A stretch of 64,000 nucleotides of DNA from Streptomyces sp. AM 2-1-1 (lineage in GTDB: Bacteria > Actinomycetota > Actinomycetes > Streptomycetales > Streptomycetaceae): positions 4,172,501 through 4,236,500 of the forward strand of contig NZ_CP119147.1 of the NCBI RefSeq assembly GCF_029167645.1, in the 5' to 3' direction. The translations under genes and the position numbers were made by a program. Numbering within the stretch: the first letter of the stretch is position 1; the number at the start of each line of letters is the position of its first letter. The notes under the pieces were generated by a model, which was not told the DNA's origin, did no database searches, and worked only from the letters and a program-made list of their open reading frames with translations. Of the stretch, positions 8,212 through 17,515 are shown one piece after another.

Positions 8212-10130
8212 CCATCCCGCCCGCGCAGTCCACGCCCGCGCAGTCCACGCCCGCGCAGTCCACGCCCGCGCAGTCCACGCCCGCGCAGTCCGTGGCCGCC
8301 CAGACCCCCGTCGTGCAGCCCGGGACCCTGGCGGGCCCCCCGCCCGCCGCACCGCCGGCCGCCTCACCGGCCGTTTCGATCCCCGTCTCCGTCACCGAGC
8401 CCGCCCCGGCCACCACCCGCCCGCTCGATCCGCCCGCGCCCACCCCGCTGCGCATCGGCAACGCCTCCGGCTTCTACGGAGACCGGTTCGACGCGATGCG
8501 CGAGATGCTGACCGGCGGCCCGCTCGACGTCCTCACCGGCGACTACCTCGCCGAGCTGACCATGCTCATCCTCGGCCGCAGCCGGCTGAAGGACCCCTCG
8601 CGCGGCTACGCCTCCACCTTCCTGCGGCAGCTCGAAGAAGGGCTCGGGCTGGCCGTCGAGCGCGGGGTGAAGATCGTCACCAATGCGGGCGGCCTCAATC
8701 CGGCCGGACTCGCCGACTCCGTGCGGGAGTTGGCCGAGAAGCTCGGCATCTCGGTGCGGGTCGCCCATGTGGAGGGCGACGCCCAGCCGGTACCGGAGGG
8801 GTTCCTCACCGCCAACGCGTACCTCGGCGGCGCCGGGATCGCCGCCTGCCTGAAGGCGGGCGCGGACATCGTCGTCACCGGCCGGGTCACCGACGCCGCC
8901 CTGGTCACCGGCCCCGCAGCCGCCCACTTCGGCTGGGGCCCCGACGACCTGGACGCCCTCGCCGGAGCCGTCGTCGCCGGCCACGTCCTGGAGTGCGGTA
9001 CGCAGGCCACCGGCGGCAACTACGCCTTCTTCGGCGACCACGACGTGCGCCGCCCCGGCTTCCCGCTCGCCGAGATCCACGCGGACGGCTCGTCCGTCAT
9101 CACCAAGCACCCCGGCACCGGCGGCGTCGTCGACCTCTCCACCGTCACCGCTCAGCTGCTGTACGAGACCGGGGGCGCCCGTTACGCCGGACCCGACGTG
9201 ACCGCCCGGCTCGACACCGTCACGCTCGCCCAGGAAGGGCAGGACCGGGTCGGGATCAGCGGGGTACGGGGCGAGGCACCGCCGCCCACGCTGAAGGTCG
9301 GGCTCAACCGGCTCGGCGGCTGGCGCAACGAGGTCGTCTTCGTGCTCACCGGACTCGACATCGAGGCCAAGTCCCGCCTGGTGCGCGAGCAGTTCGCCGA
9401 CGCGCTGGAGCGGTCCGGCAAGGCGCCCGCCGAGGTCCGCTGGGAGCTCGCCCGCACCGATCACCCCGACGCGCCCACCGAGGAGACCGCCAGCGCGCTA
9501 CTGCGGCTCGTGGTGCGCGACCAGGACGCGGAGTCCGTGGGCCGGGTGGTCTCCGGGGCCGCCGTCGAGCTCGCCCTCGGCAGCTACCCCGGCTTCCACG
9601 TCACCGCCCCGCCCGGAAAGGGAGCGCCGTACGGGGTCTTCGAGGCGGTCGCCGTGGCGGCGACCGAGGTCGCGCACACCGCCGTGCTGCCGGACGGGAC
9701 CCGGCAGGAGGTGCCCGCGCCGGCGGTGACCCTGCTGCTCGACGACGTACCCCCGCCGGCCGAGCTGCCGGCCCCGCTGCCGCCGGAGGTGACGCGGAGC
9801 GTGCCGCTCGGGCTGCTCGCCGGGGCGCGCAGCGGCGACAAAGGCGGCGACGCCAACGTCGGCGTGTGGGTGCGCGACGACCACGCCTGGCGCTGGCTGG
9901 CCCACGAGCTGACCGTGCAGCGCTTCCAGGAGCTGCTGCCGGAGACGAAGGACCTGGTGGTCGAGCGGCACGTACTGCCCCACCTGCGGGCGGTGAACTT
10001 CGTGGTCCGGGGGCTGCTCGGCGAAGGGGTCGCCGCGCAGGCGCGTTTCGACCCGCAGGCCAAGGCGCTGGGGGAGTGGCTGCGCTCCCGCCACCTCGCC
10101 GTCCCGGTCTCCCTGCTCGGGCCGGGCTGA
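8208..10130 (+). CDS. Acyclic terpene utilisation AtuA-family protein
   Basis: This is a 640-residue AtuA/DUF1446 protein. The conserved body starts at LRIGNASGFYGDR (near residue 80). It includes IVTNAGGLNPAGL, VVTGRVTDAALVTGPAA and ATGGNYAFF, which are hallmarks of AtuA. A C-terminal AtuA-like small domain follows (LLAGARSGDKGGDANVGVW). AtuA is needed for citronellol/geraniol breakdown in Pseudomonas, but its reaction is not established. The first 78 residues are an odd Ala/Pro/Ser/Thr tail with tandem AQSTP units. The ATG has GGGAG nine bases upstream; an in-frame GTG at 8289 would remove part of the tail. The gene lies directly before the carboxylase genes. Confidence 0.92.
   Translation: MTIPPAQSTPAQSTPAQSTPAQSTPAQSVAAQTPVVQPGTLAGPPPAAPPAASPAVSIPVSVTEPAPATTRPLDPPAPTPLRIGNASGFYGDRFDAMREMLTGGPLDVLTGDYLAELTMLILGRSRLKDPSRGYASTFLRQLEEGLGLAVERGVKIVTNAGGLNPAGLADSVRELAEKLGISVRVAHVEGDAQPVPEGFLTANAYLGGAGIAACLKAGADIVVTGRVTDAALVTGPAAAHFGWGPDDLDALAGAVVAGHVLECGTQATGGNYAFFGDHDVRRPGFPLAEIHADGSSVITKHPGTGGVVDLSTVTAQLLYETGGARYAGPDVTARLDTVTLAQEGQDRVGISGVRGEAPPPTLKVGLNRLGGWRNEVVFVLTGLDIEAKSRLVREQFADALERSGKAPAEVRWELARTDHPDAPTEETASALLRLVVRDQDAESVGRVVSGAAVELALGSYPGFHVTAPPGKGAPYGVFEAVAVAATEVAHTAVLPDGTRQEVPAPAVTLLLDDVPPPAELPAPLPPEVTRSVPLGLLAGARSGDKGGDANVGVWVRDDHAWRWLAHELTVQRFQELLPETKDLVVERHVLPHLRAVNFVVRGLLGEGVAAQARFDPQAKALGEWLRSRHLAVPVSLLGPG
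8221..8295. repeat. 15-bp minisatellite inside the AtuA gene
   Basis: There are four perfect head-to-tail copies of CCGCGCAGTCCACGC (8221-8280) and a fifth imperfect copy to 8295. Each encodes AQSTP. Unit gain or loss keeps the reading frame. Confidence 0.95.
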
Positions 10131-10226
10131 GCCGCCGTACGTCGAAACCCCCGGCCCGCACCGCTGAGCACCGCCCGCACCGCAGCACCGGTCCGCTCCA
10201 CCCACCCCCGTACCGGAGGTCACCGT

Positions 10227-11825
10227 ATGACCGTCCTGCCCACCGGGCTCGACACCACCGGACCCGAATACGCGGCCAACCGCGCCGCCCTGCTCACCAA
10301 ACTGGACGACCTCGCGACCGAACACGCGAAGGCGCTGGCGGGGGGCGGCGAGAAGTACGTGGAGCGCCACCGGTCGCGCGGGAAGCTGCCCGCCCGGGAG
10401 CGGATCGAGCTGCTGATCGACCCGGACACCCCGTTCCTGGAGCTGTCGCCGCTCGCCGGCTGGGGCAGCGACTACACGGTGGGCGCCTCGCTGGTCACCG
10501 GGATCGGGGTGGTGGAGGGCGTGGAGTGCCTGATCACCGCCAACGACCCGACCGTACGCGGGGGCGCCTCCAACCCGTGGACGCTGAAGAAGGCGCTGCG
10601 GGCCAACGAGATCGCCTTCGCCAACCGCCTGCCCTGCATCAGCCTGGTGGAGTCCGGGGGCGCCGACCTGCCCTCGCAGAAGGAGATCTTCATCCCCGGC
10701 GGGGCGCTCTTCCGCGACATCACCCGGCTCTCCGCCGCCGGCATCCCCACCGTGGCGGTGGTGTTCGGCAACTCCACCGCCGGAGGCGCGTACGTCCCCG
10801 GCATGTCCGACCACACCGTCATGATCAAGGACCGGTCCAAGGTCTTCCTCGGCGGGCCGCCGCTGGTGAAGATGGCCACCGGTGAGGAGAGCGACGACGA
10901 GTCCCTCGGCGGCGCCGGGATGCACGCCCGGACCTCCGGTCTCGCCGACCACTTCGCCGTCGACGAGCACGACGCGCTGCGGCAGGCCCGCCGGATCGTC
11001 GCCCGCCTCAACTGGCGCAAGGCGCACCCCGATCCGGGCCCCGCCGAGCCGCCGAAGTACGACGAGGAGGAGCTGCTCGGCATCGTCCCCGGCGACCTCA
11101 AGGTGCCGTTCGACCCGCGTGAGGTCATCGCCCGGCTGGTCGACGGCTCGGACTTCGACGCGTTCAAGCCGCTCTACGGCACCAGCCTGGTCACCGGCTG
11201 GGCCCGGCTGCACGGCTACCCGGTCGGCATCCTCGCCAACGCGCAGGGCGTCCTCTTCAGCGAGGAGTCCCAGAAGGCCGCGCAGTTCATCCAGCTCGCC
11301 AACCAGCGCGACGTCCCGCTCCTCTTCCTGCACAACACCACCGGCTACATGGTCGGCAAGGAGTACGAGCAGGGCGGCATCATCAAGCACGGCGCGATGA
11401 TGATCAACGCGGTCTCCAACTCGAAGGTCCCCCACCTCTCCGTGCTGATGGGCGCCTCCTACGGGGCCGGCCACTACGGCATGTGCGGCCGCGCCTACGA
11501 CCCCCGGTTCCTCTTCGCCTGGCCCAGCAGCAAGTCCGCCGTCATGGGCCCGCAGCAGCTCGCGGGCGTGCTCTCCCTCGTGGCCCGCGCCTCGGCCGCG
11601 GCGAAGGGCCGCCCCTACGACGACGAGGCCGACGCCGGACTGCGCGCCCTGGTGGAGCAGCAGATCGAGGCCGAATCGCTCCCGGTGTTCCTCTCCGGGC
11701 GGCTCTACGACGACGGGGTCATCGACCCCCGCGACACCAGGACCGTCCTCGGGATGTGCCTCTCCGCGATCCACACCGCACCCGTCGAAGGCGCCCGCGG
11801 CGGCTTCGGCATCTTCCGGATGTGA
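10227..11825 (+). CDS. Acyl-CoA carboxylase beta subunit (carboxyltransferase)
   Basis: This is a 532-residue carboxyltransferase of the methylcrotonyl/geranyl-CoA carboxylase type; the usual length is about 535. It transfers the carboxyl group from carboxybiotin to an enoyl-CoA. The N-terminal half has ARERIELLIDPDTPFLELS and VESGGADLPSQKE; the C-terminal half has NTTGYMVGKEYEQGGIIKHG and MGASYGAGHYGMCGRAYDPR, the oxyanion-forming glycine loops. The two spiral-fold domains are complete. With AtuA next door, geranyl-CoA or 3-methylcrotonyl-CoA are the likely substrates, but sequence reading alone cannot choose. It lies 96 bp after atuA and its stop overlaps a possible start of the alpha subunit. 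Confidence 0.93.
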   Translation: MTVLPTGLDTTGPEYAANRAALLTKLDDLATEHAKALAGGGEKYVERHRSRGKLPARERIELLIDPDTPFLELSPLAGWGSDYTVGASLVTGIGVVEGVECLITANDPTVRGGASNPWTLKKALRANEIAFANRLPCISLVESGGADLPSQKEIFIPGGALFRDITRLSAAGIPTVAVVFGNSTAGGAYVPGMSDHTVMIKDRSKVFLGGPPLVKMATGEESDDESLGGAGMHARTSGLADHFAVDEHDALRQARRIVARLNWRKAHPDPGPAEPPKYDEEELLGIVPGDLKVPFDPREVIARLVDGSDFDAFKPLYGTSLVTGWARLHGYPVGILANAQGVLFSEESQKAAQFIQLANQRDVPLLFLHNTTGYMVGKEYEQGGIIKHGAMMINAVSNSKVPHLSVLMGASYGAGHYGMCGRAYDPRFLFAWPSSKSAVMGPQQLAGVLSLVARASAAAKGRPYDDEADAGLRALVEQQIEAESLPVFLSGRLYDDGVIDPRDTRTVLGMCLSAIHTAPVEGARGGFGIFRM

Positions 11826-11833
11826 GGACTGAC

Positions 11834-13894
11834 GTGATCACCTCCCTGCTCGTCGCCAACCGGGGCGAGATCGCCTGCCGGATCTTCCGCACCTGCCGGG
11901 CGCTCGGCATCACCACCGTCGCCGTGTACTCGGACGCGGACGCCGGGGCCCTGCACGTGCGCGAGGCCGACCTCGCCGTACGGCTGCCAGGCGCCGCGCC
12001 CGCCGACACCTACCTCCGCGGTGACCTCGTCGTCGCCGCCGCGCTCGCGGCGGGGGCCGACGCGGTCCACCCCGGGTACGGCTTCCTCTCCGAGAACGCC
12101 CCCTTCGCCGCAGCCGTCCAGGACGCGGGGCTGCTCTGGGTCGGTCCGCCCGTCAAGGCGATCGAGCAGATGGCGTCGAAGACCCGCGCCAAGGAGCTGA
12201 TGGCCGCCGCCGACGTGCCGCTGCTCGCCCCCGTCGATCCCTCCACCGCCACCGAGGCGGACCTGCCGCTGCTGCTCAAGGCGGCGGCGGGCGGCGGCGG
12301 ACGCGGGATGCGGATCGTACGGGACCTGGCGTCGCTCCCCGCCGAGCTGACGGCGGCGACCGCCGAGGCGGTGTCCGCGTTCGGGGACGGCGAGGTGTTC
12401 GCCGAGCCCTACGTGGAGCGCGGCCGGCACGTCGAGGTGCAGGTGATGGCCGACGACCACGGCACCGTCTGGGCACTCGGCACCCGCGACTGCTCCCTCC
12501 AGCGCCGTCACCAGAAGGTCGTCGAGGAGGCCCCCGCGCCCGGCCTCGGCGAGGAACTGCGCACCCGGCTCCACGACGCCGCCGTCGCCGCCGCACGGGC
12601 GGTCGGCTACCGGGGCGCGGGGACCGTGGAGTTCCTGGTCTCCGCCGAGGGACGCCCGTACTTCCTGGAGATGAACACCCGCATCCAGGTCGAACACCCG
12701 GTCACGGAGGCGGTGTTCGGTCTCGACCTGGTCGCCCTCCAGCTGCGGACCGCGGAGGGTGAGCCGCTGCCCGCCCCCGGGCCGCCCGCCCCTTCGGGGC
12801 ACGCCGTGGAGGCCCGGCTCTACGCCGAGGACCCCGCCCACGACTGGCGCCCGCGGACCGGACTCCTGCGGGCGCTCGACCTGCCCGACGAGCCGGGGGT
12901 ACGGCTGGACACCGGGTACACCGGCGGCGACACCATCGGGGTGCACTACGACCCGATGCTCGCCAAGGTCGTCGCGCACGCCGCCACCCGCCCCGAGGCC
13001 GTACGGCTGCTCGCCCGCGTCCTGGAACGCGCCCGTGTGCACGGGCCGGTCACCAACCGCGACCTGCTGGTGCGCTCCCTGCGCCACCCCGACTTCCTCG
13101 CCGGCCGCCTCGACACCGGCTTCTACGAACGCCACCTCACCGCCCTCACCCCCGCGCCCGACGAGGCCGCCGTCCGGCGGGCCGCCCTCGCCGCGGCCCT
13201 CGCCGACGCGGCGGTCCGCACGAACGCGGGGGCCGCCCCGGTGCCCGCCCGCTTCGGCGCCTGGCGCAACCTCGCCTCGCAGCCCCAGAGCAAGCGCTAC
13301 CGCGCCGAACCCGACGCCGGCACCTACACGATCGCCTACCGCGCCACCCGCACCGGGCCCGTCCCGCACGATGAGCCGGGCATCCGGGTGGTGGAGGTCC
13401 GGCCCGACCGGGTCACCCTCGAACTCGACGGTGTGGTCCGGTGGTTCGACGTCGCCGCGCACGGCGACCAGGTGTACGTGGACACGGCGGACGGCTCCCA
13501 CACCTTCACCGCGCTGCCCCGCTTCACCGACCCCGCGGCCCGCAGCGAACCCGGCTCCCTGCTCGCCCCCATGCCCGGCACCGTCGTGCGCCTCGCGGAG
13601 GGCCTCGCGCCCGGCGCCGCCGTCGAGGCCGGGCAGCCGCTGATCTGGCTGGAGGCGATGAAGATGGAGCACCGCATCCTCGCCCCCGCCACCGGCATCC
13701 TCACCGCGCTTCACGCCACGCCGGGCCTCCAGGTGGAGGTGGGCGCCCTGCTCGCCGTCGTACAGGACGCGGCCGCGGTACCCGACCCGGTCGCCGCGCA
13801 GGACGCAACCGCCGCACAGGACACGCCCACCGCACAGGACACGCCCCCGCAGGACCCGTCGCACGCCCCCGCCCAGGAGGAACCGCAGCCATGA
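11834..13894 (+). CDS. Biotin-dependent acyl-CoA carboxylase alpha subunit
   Basis: This 686-residue protein carries the biotin carboxylase and the biotin carrier. The ATP-grasp carboxylase occupies residues 1 to about 445 (start SLLVANRGEIACRIFRT; glycine loop KAAAGGGGRGMRIV; EMNTRIQVEHPVTE). A linker domain follows, then a biotinyl domain with EAMKM, the biotinylated lysine being K610. An Ala/Gln/Asp/Thr-rich tail of about 45 residues (repeats of QDxxxAQDT) is unusual. GTG 11834 has GAGG eight bases upstream; GTG 11822 overlapping the previous stop is the alternative. It forms the carboxylase with the upstream beta subunit and overlaps the dehydrogenase (ATGA). Confidence 0.93.
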   Translation: MITSLLVANRGEIACRIFRTCRALGITTVAVYSDADAGALHVREADLAVRLPGAAPADTYLRGDLVVAAALAAGADAVHPGYGFLSENAPFAAAVQDAGLLWVGPPVKAIEQMASKTRAKELMAAADVPLLAPVDPSTATEADLPLLLKAAAGGGGRGMRIVRDLASLPAELTAATAEAVSAFGDGEVFAEPYVERGRHVEVQVMADDHGTVWALGTRDCSLQRRHQKVVEEAPAPGLGEELRTRLHDAAVAAARAVGYRGAGTVEFLVSAEGRPYFLEMNTRIQVEHPVTEAVFGLDLVALQLRTAEGEPLPAPGPPAPSGHAVEARLYAEDPAHDWRPRTGLLRALDLPDEPGVRLDTGYTGGDTIGVHYDPMLAKVVAHAATRPEAVRLLARVLERARVHGPVTNRDLLVRSLRHPDFLAGRLDTGFYERHLTALTPAPDEAAVRRAALAAALADAAVRTNAGAAPVPARFGAWRNLASQPQSKRYRAEPDAGTYTIAYRATRTGPVPHDEPGIRVVEVRPDRVTLELDGVVRWFDVAAHGDQVYVDTADGSHTFTALPRFTDPAARSEPGSLLAPMPGTVVRLAEGLAPGAAVEAGQPLIWLEAMKMEHRILAPATGILTALHATPGLQVEVGALLAVVQDAAAVPDPVAAQDATAAQDTPTAQDTPPQDPSHAPAQEEPQP

Positions 13895-15051
13895 GCACCG
13901 TCCTCGAATCCACCGAGCACCAGGCGCTCCGCGCCTCCGTCGCCGCCCTCGGCACGCGCTACGGGCGCGCGTACATGGCCTCCGTCGTCGCGGAGGGCCG
14001 GCACACCGACGAACTCTGGGCCGAGGCCGCCAAGCTCGGCTTCCTCGGCGTGAACCTCCCCGGGGAGTACGGCGGCGGAGGCGCCGGCATGGCGGAACTC
14101 TCCATCGTGCTGGAGGAGTTGGGCGCGGCCGGTGCCCCGCTGCTGATGATGGTGGTCTCCCCGGCGATCTGCGGCACGGTGATCTCCCGCTTCGGCACCG
14201 AGGCGCAGAAGCGGCAGTGGCTGCCCGGCCTCGCCGACGGCAGCCTCACCATGGCCTTCGGCATCACCGAGCCCGACGCCGGCTCCAACTCGCACCGGAT
14301 CACCACCACCGCCCGCCGCGACGGTGACGACTGGCTGCTCACCGGCCGCAAGGTCTTCGTCTCCGGTGTCGACATCGCGGAGGCGACGCTCATCGTCGGC
14401 CGGACCGAGGACGCCCGGACCGGGAAGCTCAAGCCCTGCCTCTTCATCGTCCCGCGCGACGCGCCCGGCTTCGGCCGCTCGCCGATCGACATGGAGCTCC
14501 ACGCCCCCGAGAAGCAGTTCGAGCTGGTCCTCGACGACGTACGGCTGCCCGCCGAGGCGCTCGTCGGCGACGAGGACGCGGGCCTCCTCCAGCTCTTCGC
14601 CGGGCTCAACCCGGAACGCATCATGACCGCCGCCTTCGGCATCGGCATGGGCCGCTACGCCCTCGCGCAGGCGGTCGAGTACGCCAAGACCCGGCAGGTG
14701 TGGAAGACCCCGATCGGCGCCCACCAGGCCATCGCGCACCCGCTCGCCGTCGCCCACGTCGAACTGGAACTGGCCCGGCTGATGATGCAGAAGGCCGCCG
14801 CCCTCTACGACGCGGGCGACGACCTCGGCGCCGGCGAGGCCGCCAACATGGCCAAGTACGCGGCGGGCGAGGCCTGCGTGAAGGCCGTCGACCAGGCGGT
14901 GCACACCCTCGGCGGGAACGGCCTCACCCGGGAGTACGGCCTCGCCTCACTCATCACCGCGGCCCGCGTCGCCCGGATCGCCCCGGTCAGCCGCGAGATG
15001 ATCCTGAACTACGTCTCGCACCAGTCGCTCGGCCTGCCCAAGTCGTACTGA
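13891..15051 (+). CDS. Acyl-CoA dehydrogenase
   Basis: This is a 386-residue FAD-dependent acyl-CoA dehydrogenase of normal length. The N-terminal helical domain includes LGFLGVNLPGEYGGGGAGM. The middle beta domain includes MAFGITEPDAGSNSHRI (FAD/substrate contact). The C-terminal domain ends HTLGGNGLTREYGL, the usual FAD-adenine loop. It introduces the alpha-beta double bond into the CoA ester. In citronellyl or isovaleryl pathways this step comes just before the carboxylase. The start overlaps the carboxylase stop and has an AGGAGG site 12 bases upstream. The position in the operon suggests an AtuD- or isovaleryl-CoA-dehydrogenase-like role; the exact acyl group is not determined. Confidence 0.93.
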   Translation: MSTVLESTEHQALRASVAALGTRYGRAYMASVVAEGRHTDELWAEAAKLGFLGVNLPGEYGGGGAGMAELSIVLEELGAAGAPLLMMVVSPAICGTVISRFGTEAQKRQWLPGLADGSLTMAFGITEPDAGSNSHRITTTARRDGDDWLLTGRKVFVSGVDIAEATLIVGRTEDARTGKLKPCLFIVPRDAPGFGRSPIDMELHAPEKQFELVLDDVRLPAEALVGDEDAGLLQLFAGLNPERIMTAAFGIGMGRYALAQAVEYAKTRQVWKTPIGAHQAIAHPLAVAHVELELARLMMQKAAALYDAGDDLGAGEAANMAKYAAGEACVKAVDQAVHTLGGNGLTREYGLASLITAARVARIAPVSREMILNYVSHQSLGLPKSY

Positions 15052-15173
15052 GAAGTACCCCGCTCCTCGCCTCTCCGCATCCGCACGCACCCCGCACCCG
15101 TACGTACCGCGCGGCGCGCCTCCCTCCACGGGGCGCGCCGCTCCCGCCGCCCGCGCGTCGACAGGGGACCGCC

Positions 15174-16778
15174 ATGGTGTTCCGCAGTGAGTACCCAGAC
15201 GTCACCATCCTCAGCACACCCATCCACGAAGCGGTCCTCGGCCGGGCCGCCGAGTTCGGGGAGACCGTCGCCCTGATCGACGGTACGAACGGGATGACGC
15301 TCACCTACGCCCAACTCGACCACTTCCACCGGCGGATCGCCGCCGCGCTCGCCGAGGCCGGCCTCCGCCAGGGCGACGTCCTGGCCCTCCACAGCCCCAA
15401 CACCATCGCCTACCCGCCGGTCTTCTACGGGGCGACGCGGGCCGGCGCCTCGGTGACCACGGTCCACCCGCTGGCCACCGCCGAGGAGTTCGCCAAGCAG
15501 CTCGCGGACGCCTCGGCGAGCTGGATCGTCACCGTCTCCCCGCTGCTGGACACCGCCCGCCGGGCCGCCGGACTCGCGGGCGGCGTACGGCAGATCTTCG
15601 TCTGTGACACCGCCGAGGGGTACACCTCGGTGCTCGACATGCTCGGCTCCACCGCCCCGGAACCGCAGGTGGAGATCGACCCCGACGAGGACGTGGCCGT
15701 CCTGCCCTACTCCTCCGGCACCACCGGCGCCCCCAAGGGTGTGATGCTCACCCACCGGTCCGTCGCGACCAACCTGGAGCAGCTCCAGCCCTTCGTCCCG
15801 CTGCTGCGGGGCGAGCCGATCCTCGCGGTCCTGCCGTTCTTCCACATCTACGGGCTGACCGCGCTGATGAACGGCCCCCTCCGGCACGGCGCCACCGTCG
15901 TCGTGCTGCCCCGCTTCGACCTCGACCAGTTCCTCGCCACGATCGAGAAGCACCGGATCGCCGGCCTGTACGTCGCCCCGCCGATCGTGCTGGCCCTCGC
16001 CAAGCACCCGGCCGTCGCCCGGTACGACCTCTCCTCGCTCCGCTACATCGTCTCCGCCGCCGCCCCGCTCGACGCGGACCTGGCCCGCGCCTGCTCCGAG
16101 CGGCTCGGGGTGCCGCCGGTCCGCCAGGCGTACGGCATGACGGAGCTCTCCCCGGGCACGCACGTCGTGCCGCTCTCCGAGGAGAACCCGCCGGACGGCA
16201 CCGTCGGCAAGCTGATCCCCGGCACCGAGATGCGGATCGTGGACCTCGCCGACCCCGGCCAGGACGTGGGGCCCGGCGCCGAGGGCGAAATCCTCATCCG
16301 GGGACCCCAGGTGATGAAGGGGTACCTCGGGCGCCCCGACGCCACCGCCGCCATGATCGACGCGGACGGCTGGGTGCACACCGGCGACGTCGGACGCGTC
16401 GACGAGGAGGGCTGGCTCTACGTCGTCGACCGGGTCAAGGAGCTGATCAAGTACAAGGGGTACCAGGTCGCCCCCGCCGAATTGGAGGCCCTGCTGCTCG
16501 GCCACGAACACCTCGTGGACGCCGCCGTCATCGGCGTGTACGACGACACCGGCAACGAGATCCCCAAGGCCTTCCTGGTCCGCTCACCGGCCGCGGAGGC
16601 GCGGAACCTCACGCCCGAGGACGTGATCGCGTACGTCGCCGAGCGCGTCGCCCCGTACAAGAAGGTGCGGCGGGCCGAGTTCGTCGACGCGGTGCCCCGG
16701 GCCGTCTCGGGCAAGATCCTGCGCCGCGAACTCCGCGACCGGGAACGCGCCACCGGCACCGACGGGAGTCCCGCATGA
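15174..16778 (+). CDS. AMP-forming acyl-CoA ligase, 4-coumarate/cinnamate:CoA ligase-like
   Basis: This is a 534-residue ANL-superfamily ligase that activates a carboxylic acid as acyl-AMP and then makes the CoA thioester. The P-loop-like motif SSGTTGAPKGV is at residues 180-190. RQAYGMTELSPG (A5), GWVHTGDVGRVDEEGW (A7) and the catalytic lysine in AVSGKILRRELR near the C-terminus are all present. Overall sequence strongly resembles the S. coelicolor cinnamate/4-coumarate:CoA ligase (SCO4383) as I remember it. The start is the ATG at 15174 after AGGGGACC. A 122-bp gap separates it from the dehydrogenase, and its stop overlaps the hydratase start. In this operon it presumably activates a terpenoid, branched or aryl acid. 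Confidence 0.93.
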   Translation: MVFRSEYPDVTILSTPIHEAVLGRAAEFGETVALIDGTNGMTLTYAQLDHFHRRIAAALAEAGLRQGDVLALHSPNTIAYPPVFYGATRAGASVTTVHPLATAEEFAKQLADASASWIVTVSPLLDTARRAAGLAGGVRQIFVCDTAEGYTSVLDMLGSTAPEPQVEIDPDEDVAVLPYSSGTTGAPKGVMLTHRSVATNLEQLQPFVPLLRGEPILAVLPFFHIYGLTALMNGPLRHGATVVVLPRFDLDQFLATIEKHRIAGLYVAPPIVLALAKHPAVARYDLSSLRYIVSAAAPLDADLARACSERLGVPPVRQAYGMTELSPGTHVVPLSEENPPDGTVGKLIPGTEMRIVDLADPGQDVGPGAEGEILIRGPQVMKGYLGRPDATAAMIDADGWVHTGDVGRVDEEGWLYVVDRVKELIKYKGYQVAPAELEALLLGHEHLVDAAVIGVYDDTGNEIPKAFLVRSPAAEARNLTPEDVIAYVAERVAPYKKVRRAEFVDAVPRAVSGKILRRELRDRERATGTDGSPA

Positions 16779-17515
16779 GCAGCCTCGCCGCCCCCGTCCG
16801 CGACCGGGGCATCACCACACTCACCCTGGACGCCCCCGCCCGCCGCAACGCCCTCTCCGCCGAGCTGGTCGGCGAACTGTCCGGGGCGCTCGACGCCTGC
16901 GCGGCCGACACCGCCGTGCGCGCGGTCGTCCTGACCCACACCGGTACCACCTTCTGCGCCGGGGCCGACCTCACCTCCCCGGCCGATCCGCAGGAGTTCG
17001 TCGCCCTGCTGCGGAAGATCGTCGCCCTCCCGAAGCCCGTGGTCGGCCGGGTCACCGGCCACGTCCGGGCCGGCGGGCTCGGGCTGCTCGGCGCGTGCGA
17101 CATCGCGGCCGCGGGCCCCGGGGCGAGCTTCGCGCTCACCGAATCGCGGCTCGGGCTCGCCCCCGCCGTGATCTCCCTGACGCTGCTGCCCCGGCTGGAC
17201 CGGTCGGCGGCGGCCCGCTACTACCTCACCGGGGAGCGGTTCGACGCGGCCGAGGCCGCCCGCATCTCCCTGATCACCCTCGCCACCGAGGACGAGGTGG
17301 ACAAGGCGCTCGAACCCGTACTCGACGGACTGCGCAGAGCCTCCCCGCAGGGGCTGATGGCGTCGAAGCAGCTGGTCACGGCTACCGTGCTGGAGAGTTT
17401 CGACCAACACGCCGAAGACCTCGTCGCCCTGTCCACCGCGCTCTTCGCCTCCGACGAAGCACGGGAAGGGATGACGGCCTTCCTCGAACGACGGGACCCC
17501 GCATGGGTGTGGTGA
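16775..17515 (+). CDS. Enoyl-CoA hydratase/isomerase family protein
   Basis: This is a 246-residue crotonase-fold protein. Oxyanion-hole segments are visible: the first in TTFCAGADLTSP (residues about 52-63), the second in GHVRAGGLGLLGACDIAAAG (about 92-111). The catalytic region reads TESRLGLAPAVISLTLLPR, close to hydratases acting in branched-chain and terpenoid degradation. It would hydrate the carboxylated or dehydrogenated enoyl-CoA. It overlaps the ligase stop (ATGA) and is overlapped by the TetR gene. Its length is slightly short but complete. Confidence 0.9.
   Translation: MSSLAAPVRDRGITTLTLDAPARRNALSAELVGELSGALDACAADTAVRAVVLTHTGTTFCAGADLTSPADPQEFVALLRKIVALPKPVVGRVTGHVRAGGLGLLGACDIAAAGPGASFALTESRLGLAPAVISLTLLPRLDRSAAARYYLTGERFDAAEAARISLITLATEDEVDKALEPVLDGLRRASPQGLMASKQLVTATVLESFDQHAEDLVALSTALFASDEAREGMTAFLERRDPAWVW

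Noticed and set aside
8221..8295. CRISPR-like short repeats
   Set aside because: The units are head-to-tail with no spacers and lie in a coding frame; this is a minisatellite.
9498..11774. Minus-strand frame of 758 codons
   Set aside because: It is antisense to AtuA and the carboxyltransferase and has Gly/Val/Arg-rich nonsense composition.
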